Source: a virus. From it: a stretch of 20,432 bases of DNA. The stretch spans positions 1 through 20,432 of the IMG/VR virus record IMGVR_UViG_3300046804_002511. One strand, given 5' to 3'. A program made the translations under genes and the position numbers. Below, piece after piece: positions 6,774 to 14,027 of the stretch. The notes beneath the pieces were generated by a model that made no database searches, was not told the origin of the DNA, and saw only the letters and a list, made by a program, of their open reading frames with translations. Each line of letters opens with the position of its first letter. The first letter of the stretch is position 1.

Positions 6774-9298
6774 TCTAGTGATTCAACTTTTTCTGACTGC
6801 CAATTGATTGTTGACAAAATAATATCTAATGGCTCAAGAAACGATTTTGCAAATTGAAGGTCATAGTCAATGTATTGCATTGCTTCAAGTTGTTTTGGGA
6901 TACCAGATAAAAATGCAAGTGTATTATTATTGAACAAATTAGGCTGTTTTAGATAGATAAATTTAATTTTTTCGCCTTCTTTGATCAATTGATATTTCTT
7001 TGTTAAGTTTTTGTTTACAAGCAAATGATTATATACAAGTGCACCTTTAACATGAATTGGTGTTCCCTTTTTGAATATATTTGCATTATCAGAATATTCT
7101 GCTAATCCATTAACAGATCTTGGAAATGCAATATCTTCGGGCGGAAGGGTTTTAAACTCATCACGAAACTTGTTAATGAATTTATGTAAATCATCTTGCG
7201 TTTGCGTCATGATAATCGTAATCGCTTCTTTAATCTTCTGACGACAAGCCGAAGGCGTAGATGATTTAACCGCCTCAAGCCCCATAATTTTGAGTTTTGG
7301 TTTTGCATATGCAACACCTTCGCTATTGTGAACATTTAAAATATATCGTTTTTTTGCAGTCCAAATTGCTTTATCAGCCAATGATTCACGCTTCATTTCC
7401 ATACGCTGTTGGAATGCATTTACATAATCTTTTAATTCTTGATATGATGCATCAATAAATGGCTGAATCTTATCATCGCAAACCTTATCCATAAACTTAA
7501 TAACTTTCTTGGTATCAGAAGAATCAGGATATAGTTTCTTAATCAATGGACCCATGTTTAGATAAATTGAATCAGTATCAGAAGCAATTACATAATCTTC
7601 ATTATGAGTTCGCAATGTTTTATTCATGTATTCATTGATCTTCTTTTCAATCCAACGAATAGATAATTGACCAGCGGTGGTAATTCCCTCAGCAATTCTT
7701 GTATCAAAGAAGCGGAAGTATTGATTACCCAGCGCACCGTAAGCAGAGTTCAGCGTAACCTTTTTTGCCAACTGAAGATTATTGTATCGCGCTACCTGCT
7801 TCTCAAGATACTCAACTTGATTCTTATCTTCAAGAACTGTTTCGATTTTCTTTTTTGCCTCTAGAGCCAATTTCTTATAGCGTGTACGATCTTTGTACAT
7901 ATTATCCATAATTTCAGGCATTACACCTTGCTCTTGGATTTTAAATAATTGGCCATTCGGTGTTACAGTTACACCAAGATCCTTTAGAATAGTTGTATCA
8001 ACTTGTTGATTTAATAATGTGTCTACATTTACATCACAATTAGTAATAAATCCACGCATATTATCATTGTATTTCGATGGTTCAACGATTGTTTCCATTG
8101 AAATATTATATTGCATGATCAAGTGTGGATACAGACTATTCAAGTCAAATGATGCAACCCATTCATGCATTCCAAGAATAGGCTCTTTAACATACGCACC
8201 TTCATATGCTGTTTTCTTATCTCCTCGTTTCATTTGCGGAATGACAATCTTTTTCTTGAGAAGATAATTATAAACAATCGCATCCCACATACGCACTTGA
8301 GTGAACACGTCGTCGTAGTTGACCTTGTTATCATATGCAAGAGTCAAAGCCAACTCGATCAACTTCATCTTGTCTTCAAGTTTCTCAACAAGTTCTACGT
8401 CCTTGACGTTATACTCAATGAACTTTTGATAATCTTGTTTATAGAGTTGGTGGAGAGTTTCGAATTCAGAGTAATCAATCTTTTTTTCGCCCAACTCAAC
8501 GTGAGCAATGTTATCAAGTCTGTACGACTCTTGCTGAGAATATGTGAACTTGCGATAAAGTTGGATGTAATCTAGGATAGCAATACCTGGAATTTCATAA
8601 ACTTGTGTCGCACGATTCATGATATATGCTTCGCGCTCATCTAATCTATTCCAAGGAGAAAGTTTCTTGGCATCATCATCGCCAAAGACTTTTTTGATAC
8701 GATTTACAAGATAAGGAATATCGAATGTTTCAATATTCCAGCCACTCACTACATCTGGATAGAATCTGCACCAGAGGTCGAGGAAACGTCGTATGAGGTC
8801 TGACTCATCGCGGCATTTTGCATAGTACACGTCGTCACGGTGCTTGCTATAATCGCCGACACCAAACACAAAATAATTACCTTTAATTTTGATAGTGATG
8901 GCTGTGATTGCTTCATTAGCATCTCTTGGCTCTGGGAATCCATTTTCAGATCCAACTTCGATGTCAAGATAAGCAACGCAAACTTTATTATAATCCCACA
9001 ATACGTCATCAGCAAAATGATCGGCAATAAAAGAATACTCATAACGATTATTACCATAAACAGGGAAATTATCGACACTTTCATACCTCTTTAAAAATTC
9101 ACGACACTCTGGGATTGTCCCAGGTTGAATTGGCTTGACATATTCGCCATCAAGCGTTTTATAATCAGTCTTTTCATTTGCCAAAAGATAAAAGGTCGGA
9201 CGAAATTCAATTTTCCGTCTGACCCTCTTATCATTCTCGACACCACGGAATAGGATATATTTGCCTGAAACCGTGATGTTTGTGTAAAAATCTGACAA
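6758..9298 (-). CDS. 43: Family B replicative DNA polymerase (T4 gp43)
   Basis: 846 residues, slightly shorter than T4 gp43 (898). It has 3'-5' proofreading and polymerase domains. Exo I is YLDIEVG (D112, E114), Exo II WNIETFDIPYL (near 187-197), Exo III YNVKDVEL (D300). Pol motif A is SFDLNSLYP (383-391), motif B KKVTLNSAYGALGNQ (512-526), motif C SDTDSIY (573-579). The C-terminus VESLDCFFS resembles a sliding-clamp-binding peptide. The N-terminus MSDFYTNI aligns with MKEFYISI of T4, which fixes the start at a TTG codon (9298) with GGGG 6 bases upstream; no ATG occurs in frame for well over 100 codons. It lies three bases after the Sm-like gene, suggesting translational coupling. Confidence 0.96.
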   Translation of the reverse strand: MSDFYTNITVSGKYILFRGVENDKRVRRKIEFRPTFYLLANEKTDYKTLDGEYVKPIQPGTIPECREFLKRYESVDNFPVYGNNRYEYSFIADHFADDVLWDYNKVCVAYLDIEVGSENGFPEPRDANEAITAITIKIKGNYFVFGVGDYSKHRDDVYYAKCRDESDLIRRFLDLWCRFYPDVVSGWNIETFDIPYLVNRIKKVFGDDDAKKLSPWNRLDEREAYIMNRATQVYEIPGIAILDYIQLYRKFTYSQQESYRLDNIAHVELGEKKIDYSEFETLHQLYKQDYQKFIEYNVKDVELVEKLEDKMKLIELALTLAYDNKVNYDDVFTQVRMWDAIVYNYLLKKKIVIPQMKRGDKKTAYEGAYVKEPILGMHEWVASFDLNSLYPHLIMQYNISMETIVEPSKYNDNMRGFITNCDVNVDTLLNQQVDTTILKDLGVTVTPNGQLFKIQEQGVMPEIMDNMYKDRTRYKKLALEAKKKIETVLEDKNQVEYLEKQVARYNNLQLAKKVTLNSAYGALGNQYFRFFDTRIAEGITTAGQLSIRWIEKKINEYMNKTLRTHNEDYVIASDTDSIYLNMGPLIKKLYPDSSDTKKVIKFMDKVCDDKIQPFIDASYQELKDYVNAFQQRMEMKRESLADKAIWTAKKRYILNVHNSEGVAYAKPKLKIMGLEAVKSSTPSACRQKIKEAITIIMTQTQDDLHKFINKFRDEFKTLPPEDIAFPRSVNGLAEYSDNANIFKKGTPIHVKGALVYNHLLVNKNLTKKYQLIKEGEKIKFIYLKQPNLFNNNTLAFLSGIPKQLEAMQYIDYDLQFAKSFLEPLDIILSTINWQSEKVESLDCFFS

Positions 9299-9301
9299 GT
9301 T

Positions 9302-9607
9302 TTACCCCGTAATCAATTGTTTAGGAGGAACAACTATTCCCGTTCCGAATATTTGATTATACCCGTTTTTCACTTCATCCGCAACCTCTGCAACGACAAT
9401 AATTTTATCTTTTGCGATTGTAAAAGGTCCATTTGAAGAGTGCATCCAAGGCATAAAGCCAAGAGCAGCACCACCTGTTTGCTGAGAACGCTGAAGAACT
9501 GAAGCAACAGGATTTTTAAATGTGATGTTATTTTTTGTTTCTTCTGTTACTTCTACTACTAATTCCTCGCCACTTACGAGTTTTACTGCTTTGATTCCGT
9601 CCGACAT
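9302..9607 (-). CDS. Small Sm/LSm-like phage protein upstream of gp43
   Basis: 101 residues. The N-terminal strand pattern IKAVKLVSGEELVVEV (residues 5-20) followed by NNITFKNPV matches a family of small phage proteins with an LSm/Sm-like beta-barrel signature (hydrophobic-x-L-x-G-E-E). The assignment is by pattern, not by search. ATG at 9607 has AGAGGA about 7 bases upstream. Its stop is three bases from the TTG start of DNA polymerase. In T4 this slot holds regA, a translational repressor; RegA itself is not recognisable here. Sm-fold proteins often bind RNA, so a regulatory role is possible but inferred. Its first 80 bases overlap the preceding gene. Confidence 0.8.
   Translation of the reverse strand: MSDGIKAVKLVSGEELVVEVTEETKNNITFKNPVASVLQRSQQTGGAALGFMPWMHSSNGPFTIAKDKIIVVAEVADEVKNGYNQIFGTGIVVPPKQLITG
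9317..9333 (-). promoter_or_regulatory. Candidate RNA hairpin upstream of gp43 start
   Basis: On the minus strand TTGTT and AACAA form a 5-bp stem (6 with a G-U pair) around the 7-base loop CCTCCTA, about 19 bases before the polymerase TTG start. T4 gp43 represses its own translation through a small hairpin of similar size. The stem is weak and the match is only by geometry. Confidence 0.18.
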
Positions 9608-9800
9608 ATTCTTTCCTCTTAATATAATCTGCCAAAAACTTTTTTTCTTCTTTACGACTTATTTGTGTTCCATTTTGGTATAGAACGCCATGAGCCATGT
9701 ACCATTTATCTTTACCAACAATGAGTTCACATCCACTAAATGATTTGATCTCAACACCATTATCAAGTAAATATTTTTTTAGATCAGTTAGCGAATCCAT
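9528..9800 (-). CDS. Unknown protein, 90 aa
   Basis: Starts at the ATG at 9800 (MDSLTDLKKYLLDNGVEI), which overlaps the end of the kinase gene by 17 bases; a longer reading upstream would be antisense-like extension into the kinase and is not used. The protein is small and basic, with a predicted helix (residues 3-14) followed by a strand-rich part (ELIVGKDKWYMAHGVLYQNG), then a Lys/Arg-rich helix. The last 27 residues (residues 64-90) overlap the Sm-like gene in another frame and are basic and low-complexity. No family is recognised. No strong ribosome-binding site precedes it, so translation probably depends on the kinase gene. Confidence 0.65.
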   Translation of the reverse strand: MDSLTDLKKYLLDNGVEIKSFSGCELIVGKDKWYMAHGVLYQNGTQISRKEEKKFLADYIKRKEYVGRNQSSKTRKWRGISSRSNRRNKK

Positions 9801-10512
9801 CTGCGTACTGCGCTGCTCCGATGAATCCAGCATTATTGCCAAGTTTTGCTTTATGTACAGCACATGGTACGATTAGTCGATGCGCCCATGAATCCCATTC
9901 TTCGCTCACGCCACCACCAATAATGAGATTGTCTGGCTGAAACATATCACAAACATATTGTAGATAGATGTTCATACGATAGCCATATTCTTCCCAGTTC
10001 ATGTTGAGTTCTTTTCTGGCTCTACCTGATACAAACTCTTCAGCGGTATCAATACCACGTGGCATTGCCATGCGACCAAACTCCATGTTTGGAATCAGTG
10101 TACCGTTATAAATCATGGCTGCGCCAATGCCAGTCCCAAAAGTCAATAAGATTGTAAGACCATGCGTATCGATATTTGCTGACATCTCGGCGACTGCTGC
10201 AGCATCGGCATCATTGATAAATGTACAATCAACACCAAGAATATCTTTGGCTGTTTCTTTGAGATTTATACTACGCCAGCCAGCGTCAACATTAGTGGAC
10301 GTCAATGCACGATTATTTTTAACAGCGCATGGAATTGCCATGCCAACCTTTTGAATGTCGGGAGTTATCAATGATTTGATGGCATTGAAAACATTTTCTG
10401 GTGTAGATGGATTTGGTGTTGCAATACTTGGGTTGTGCGCAACACTCCCACTAGAATAAACATCCCCACTCTTTATAAAAGAGCCACCAAAATCTACGCC
10501 AAGTGTAGTCAT
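9784..10512 (-). CDS. ROK-family sugar kinase, closest to polyphosphate glucokinase (PpgK)
   Basis: 242 residues, the usual PpgK length. The N-terminal phosphate loop is GVDFGGSFIKSGDV (5-18). The catalytic Asp is in INDADAAAVAEM (D101). TFGTGIGAAMIYNGTLIPN (124-142) and the EFG after it match actinobacterial strictly polyphosphate or polyphosphate/ATP glucokinases more closely than ordinary ROK kinases, and IIGGGVS (197-203) is the second nucleotide-side motif. The family phosphorylates glucose to glucose-6-phosphate. The ROK zinc cysteine motif is absent, as in PpgK. Where PpgK has EFGH this protein has EFGR (R147), which removes a conserved sugar-binding His. Its place in a nucleotide-sugar island suggests it supplies hexose phosphate. 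Phosphoryl donor and sugar cannot be told from sequence. Start overlaps the upstream 68-residue gene as ATGA. Confidence 0.85.
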   Translation of the reverse strand: MTTLGVDFGGSFIKSGDVYSSGSVAHNPSIATPNPSTPENVFNAIKSLITPDIQKVGMAIPCAVKNNRALTSTNVDAGWRSINLKETAKDILGVDCTFINDADAAAVAEMSANIDTHGLTILLTFGTGIGAAMIYNGTLIPNMEFGRMAMPRGIDTAEEFVSGRARKELNMNWEEYGYRMNIYLQYVCDMFQPDNLIIGGGVSEEWDSWAHRLIVPCAVHKAKLGNNAGFIGAAQYADGFAN

Positions 10513-10715
10513 TCTGAATCTGCGCCGTCTCGATTTTCAGCAGTGTTGCGTTTTAATTTAAAATTGACATGATTTGCGTGGGCTTCAATAAACATTCGTT
10601 TTGTTGCTCCACGATCATGTTCATTACCAGCCCAACCATATGCTTGTTGCATTGATAACATACGTTTAATTGCACGTGGTAATTTAGCATTAAAAAAATC
10701 AGATCGATTAGCCAT
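10509..10715 (-). CDS. Small conserved phage protein of unknown function, 68 aa
   Basis: Begins MANRSDFFNAKLPRAIKRM and contains FIEAHANHVNFK. From memory this resembles short hypothetical proteins common in marine T4-like phages, but I cannot name a function. It is basic and mostly helical in appearance, with no membrane segment. The ATG at 10715 has GAGGA 8 bases upstream and overlaps the preceding glycosyltransferase gene by 8 bases; the stop overlaps the kinase start as ATGA. Its location between sugar genes may be accidental. Confidence 0.8.
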   Translation of the reverse strand: MANRSDFFNAKLPRAIKRMLSMQQAYGWAGNEHDRGATKRMFIEAHANHVNFKLKRNTAENRDGADSE

Positions 10716-11385
10716 TTAAAATATCCTCACATTTTTTAATAAATCGTTCTTTCTGACCTGGATAAAAACTTTGGTACATATGCCAGAACATTTGATTCTC
10801 TTCAGTACCAAATGTCGTACCGATACCGTATTTCGGCATACCATCAGCAAGATCCCAGTATGGTGGAAGATTTTTTGGTTCCCAGTCCATACGAATTGGT
10901 GGCGCATCATATCGAACTGGCATTAAAATTTCTACTGGAATATTATTTTCTTCAGCCTTAAATGTTAATTCTTCAGCCACATCACCACGATGATTTGGAT
11001 TAAATGATGGATTTCCACACTTACGATAGTTGGCTATTGTAAATGTGACATTATGTGGCGCACAAAACACATGTTGATTGTTTTGTATATGGTTACTTCT
11101 TTGAGCAGAACCAATTATCTTACCAGCATAGGCTTGATTGAAAAAATAATCAATCGCAGTATCATTCAATGGTAGTGCATCAACATCTAAAAACATTATT
11201 GAATCATGACCTCTTTCTTCAAGAAGATCGACCAATTTATCCATTGTATAGCCAGGAGGTGCTTCAGTTAACACTGGATAATGTGGAACTTTGGATTTAT
11301 TAAACTTTTCTAGAACCTTTTTTTGGTTTTCTAGAATAACTGGGTCAATATTCTTCATGAATATTGTGGCAATGCATGGTTTCAT
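10708..11385 (-). CDS. Glycosyltransferase-like protein with DxD motif
   Basis: 225 residues. SIMFLDVDALPLND (residues 62-75) carries D67-V-D69, the metal/nucleotide-sugar-binding DxD of GT-A fold transferases, at the expected distance from the N-terminal strand (CIATIFM). The C-terminal half is rich in aromatic residues (PPYWDL, NQMFWHMYQSFYPG) and shows no family I can name. No signal or membrane segment, so it is a cytoplasmic, soluble enzyme. It probably transfers a sugar made by neighbouring genes. Overlaps the upstream SDR gene as ATGA. The acceptor is unknown. Confidence 0.7.
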   Translation of the reverse strand: MKPCIATIFMKNIDPVILENQKKVLEKFNKSKVPHYPVLTEAPPGYTMDKLVDLLEERGHDSIMFLDVDALPLNDTAIDYFFNQAYAGKIIGSAQRSNHIQNNQHVFCAPHNVTFTIANYRKCGNPSFNPNHRGDVAEELTFKAEENNIPVEILMPVRYDAPPIRMDWEPKNLPPYWDLADGMPKYGIGTTFGTEENQMFWHMYQSFYPGQKERFIKKCEDILNG

Positions 11386-12269
11386 ATAATTTTTCTCATT
11401 CCCTCATCAAATGATATTGGACTATAATTTGGCATATGTTTTCGAAGTTTACTTATGTTTGGTCGACGATTGGTCACTGACCCCTGAACACTTGGCAATT
11501 CTTCAAACACAGCATCAGGATGACCAAGATGTTTTGCAATTATCTTAACTGCATCACCAATTTTAACTTCTGCATCATTGCCGATATTAACAACTTCTTT
11601 AGAAACATTTTCTGCCATGTGTATACTAGCAGCAACAGCATCAGAAATATAACAAAAAGATCTTGTTTCATTTGCGCCTATAACGCTGAATGTGCCATTC
11701 TTTATCTTATTAATTTGATCACCAACAAAATGTCCTTGTTTGCTATTTTTTCCGTAGACATTAAAGTATCGTAGAATTAACCATGGTAAATTGCTGTTGA
11801 CCAGGAAATTTTCACTTGTTATTTTGGCAAGTCGATAACTCCAGCGAGGATTATGAATATCTTTAATTAAAACATCAGTGTTTTCTGGAACAGGTGATGT
11901 TGGGTCATCTGCGACAATCTCGCTACTTGATGCATAAACAATATTTTTTAGATTTGTACATTTACTTGCAAAATTAAACACATTAATATCACACACAAAG
12001 TTATTTGTTAATACCTTGTTAGGATATTTGTAGAAATTTGTTGTGCCATTAATTGCGCCATAATGATATATGTAATCAAAATTTGTTGGTAGCACATCAA
12101 ATGTTCTTGGATCATTCAGATCATGATTTTCCCAAATATCGCATTCAGGAATAGTGGTTGAGCGCGAATGATTATCAATAGCCCAAACATGATGACCTGC
12201 TTGAGTAAGCTGAGCACAAAACTCAGTTCCGAGCAACCCACTTGCCCCAGTTACTAAAACTTTACTCAT
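11382..12269 (-). CDS. NAD-dependent epimerase/dehydratase (extended SDR)
   Basis: 295 residues. NAD-binding TGASGLLG at 7-14, catalytic Ser in YASSSE (112-117), and the YRLAK pair Y145/K149. RYFNVYG follows, as in nucleotide-sugar epimerases and decarboxylases, and NIGN and SFCYISD are typical C-terminal substrate-domain elements. GAINGTTNFYKYPNKV resembles SDRs of lipopolysaccharide clusters. The reaction (epimerase, 4,6-dehydratase or decarboxylase) cannot be decided. It is coupled by an 8-base overlap to the UGD-like gene upstream, so a joint pathway from UDP-glucose is possible. Confidence 0.87.
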   Translation of the reverse strand: MSKVLVTGASGLLGTEFCAQLTQAGHHVWAIDNHSRSTTIPECDIWENHDLNDPRTFDVLPTNFDYIYHYGAINGTTNFYKYPNKVLTNNFVCDINVFNFASKCTNLKNIVYASSSEIVADDPTSPVPENTDVLIKDIHNPRWSYRLAKITSENFLVNSNLPWLILRYFNVYGKNSKQGHFVGDQINKIKNGTFSVIGANETRSFCYISDAVAASIHMAENVSKEVVNIGNDAEVKIGDAVKIIAKHLGHPDAVFEELPSVQGSVTNRRPNISKLRKHMPNYSPISFDEGMRKII

Positions 12270-13041
12270 TGGTAATTTTCTTGTTGTCAGATAGCACAGA
12301 TTGAATCGTTGTGTAATCCAAATTTAAATTTTGCATCAATTTAGCCCAAGCAGATGTGTCTTTTGGCAAACAATGCCCACCAAATCCTCGCAAGTTTTCA
12401 TTGCACATAAGATATGCTGGATTAAAACAATCACGCTTGATAATAGTAGTATATACGTTATCATAATCTGCGTCAAGTTTTTTGCAAACTTCATAGAAAA
12501 TATTAGCAAAAATAATCTGAACACTATGGTTTACATTGTTAAAATACTTTACAATTTCTGCTTCAGTAGGACTGATGCATGACACTTGTCGAGGTAGCCG
12601 ACCATGAATTTTCTTGACAAGATCATAATCTTCTGTTCTGTTGCTACCAATTACTAGTAGATCATGATTGTACATAAAATCAGCAAGGGCAGATTTTGCT
12701 CTTAAAAATTCTGGTACACTGCAAACTTTTAATGGTGGGTGCGCTTTAGATAACTTCTCTGAAGTTCCTGGTGTAACAGTGCTTTTAATTGCAACCAAAC
12801 CACGATAATTTCGTTGGCTTAATTCCGAGGCAACTCTTTCAACAATACTAGTGTCGCATTCTCCATTCGGCAATTGATCAGTTGGAACACAAACAAAAAC
12901 ACAATCAGTATCCAAAACATCATCAATTGTTGAGCCTTCATATTTAACATCAAAGAAACTCATTTTATGGCCAAGATGATTTAACCCATCATAAACAGCT
13001 GTGCCAACAACACCTTTACCAATTACGCCAACTTTAATCAT
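12262..13041 (-). CDS. UDP-glucose/GDP-mannose dehydrogenase-like protein lacking the C-terminal domain
   Basis: 259 residues against roughly 390-450 for the family. Present are the Rossmann motif GVIGKGVVG (5-13), VCVPTD (50-55), KSTVTPGT (86-93), SVPEFLRAKSA (108-118, with E111), AEIVKYFNN (161-169, K165 and N169) and the catalytic GGHCLPKD with C224. The protein stops about 35 residues after the catalytic Cys, so the third, UDP-sugar-binding domain is absent. The family oxidises NDP-sugars at C6 in two NAD-dependent steps. Whether this short form is active is uncertain. Its ATG at 13041 has a strong AAGGAG 7 bases upstream, so it is probably well translated rather than decaying. Confidence 0.88.
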   Translation of the reverse strand: MIKVGVIGKGVVGTAVYDGLNHLGHKMSFFDVKYEGSTIDDVLDTDCVFVCVPTDQLPNGECDTSIVERVASELSQRNYRGLVAIKSTVTPGTSEKLSKAHPPLKVCSVPEFLRAKSALADFMYNHDLLVIGSNRTEDYDLVKKIHGRLPRQVSCISPTEAEIVKYFNNVNHSVQIIFANIFYEVCKKLDADYDNVYTTIIKRDCFNPAYLMCNENLRGFGGHCLPKDTSAWAKLMQNLNLDYTTIQSVLSDNKKITNE

Positions 13042-13636
13042 TTCGCAACTCCTTATGATAAGTCATATCAATGCATTTATTTTCTTTGCTGAATGTACAT
13101 TCTAGAATTGTTCTAGCGACGTCTTCAGGCATAATATATCTAGTCGCCGTTGGATTCATCATTTTAGTTTTTGTTTTTACAGGATTTACTAATACAATTG
13201 ATATGTTGCTATTTTCAAAATATTCGCATGCACTCAACCACAAATTATATAATGCTGCCTTACTCGCAGCATAAAGCATATACAATTTACGACCTTCGCG
13301 ATAAGCACTAGATCCTATCATGACAATCTTTACGTTCTTATTTGGTTGGTTGTCAATATAGTGTTTAATTATTGCCCAATTCGAACCAAAATTTATATCC
13401 ATAGTTTGACGATGTTCTTCTGAATTGTCAGAGAAATGTCCAATGCAATTCACAACTAAATCTGGATTGTATTGTAACAGTATAGAATTAATTTTATTAT
13501 AAACGTCAACATCGTTAAAGTCAACTTGTTCTCTATTGAGATTCACTACATTATAAGTTGATTGTAGTATATTAGAAACAGCAGAACCAATACCACCTGT
13601 GCTTCCAATCACAACAGCAGTTTTAATCGTTGACAA
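13034..13636 (-). CDS. Short-chain dehydrogenase/reductase with TTG start
   Basis: 200 residues, a classical SDR somewhat shorter than the 250 typical. The cofactor loop is GSTGGIG (11-17), the NAG position reads NCIG (63-66), and the catalytic triad elements are S109/S110, Y122 and K126 in YAASK. The Rossmann loop begins at residue 11, so the start must be close, and the only possible codon after an in-frame TAG is TTG at 13636, with AGAG four bases before it. It overlaps the cupin gene upstream by 14 bases and the UGD-like gene by 8. Probably reduces a keto-sugar or related intermediate; substrate unknown. Confidence 0.85.
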   Translation of the reverse strand: MSTIKTAVVIGSTGGIGSAVSNILQSTYNVVNLNREQVDFNDVDVYNKINSILLQYNPDLVVNCIGHFSDNSEEHRQTMDINFGSNWAIIKHYIDNQPNKNVKIVMIGSSAYREGRKLYMLYAASKAALYNLWLSACEYFENSNISIVLVNPVKTKTKMMNPTATRYIMPEDVARTILECTFSKENKCIDMTYHKELRND

Positions 13637-14027
13637 TTGACTCTACTCTTATGGTATCTTTTTCGTAATCTTCGCCGCCACGTGGTCCTTCAGCAAATGC
13701 AATGAATAGACAACCATCAGCACCAGCCTTCATTGCATGAATTTCTTTTGGTTCACTTATGATAAAATCACCAGCGACTGCATCATGATGTTTAATTTGA
13801 GTTCTATCTAGATCAGATGCATAATATCTTAATGTTCCAGATAAGATATATGTGTATTGAGTTGTATGGTTGTGGTAATGATTACCACGAACTGCACCAG
13901 GATTATTATTGATGATACAGCCATGATTCATAGATTTCTGATAAAAGATATCTGTGATAGTTCCACGATCATCTAGAAAACTTCCTAGATTTTTTTCTTC
14001 ATTATTGTAGATATTATAAACTTTCAT
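13623..14027 (-). CDS. Cupin-fold sugar epimerase/isomerase-like protein
   Basis: 134 residues with a single cupin. GAVRGNHYHNHTTQYTYILS gives the first cupin motif with metal ligands H50 and H52 and Q57, and GDFIISEPKEIHAM gives the second with H97. DDRGTITDI at the start is shared with sugar cupins. The combination resembles CapF C-terminal cupins and the dTDP-keto-sugar isomerase family (FdtA) more than RmlC, which is longer. It could isomerise or epimerise the keto-sugar made by RfbB, but this is inferred. Overlaps the methyltransferase gene as ATGA. Confidence 0.8.
   Translation of the reverse strand: MKVYNIYNNEEKNLGSFLDDRGTITDIFYQKSMNHGCIINNNPGAVRGNHYHNHTTQYTYILSGTLRYYASDLDRTQIKHHDAVAGDFIISEPKEIHAMKAGADGCLFIAFAEGPRGGEDYEKDTIRVESIVND

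Noticed and set aside
8165-8575. Plus-strand 136-codon frame
   Set aside because: Antisense to the conserved exonuclease/polymerase region of gp43, no start signal and no protein resemblance.
11295-11335. Repeated TTTCTAGAA flanking a T-run as a possible recombination site
   Set aside because: Short, AT-rich, inside a glycosyltransferase coding region and without other signs of mobility.
13971-13997. Terminator-like hairpin with T-run on the plus strand (ATCTAG / CTAGAT)
   Set aside because: The stem is only 6 AT-rich base pairs, it is antisense within the cupin gene, and there is no plus-strand gene for it to end.
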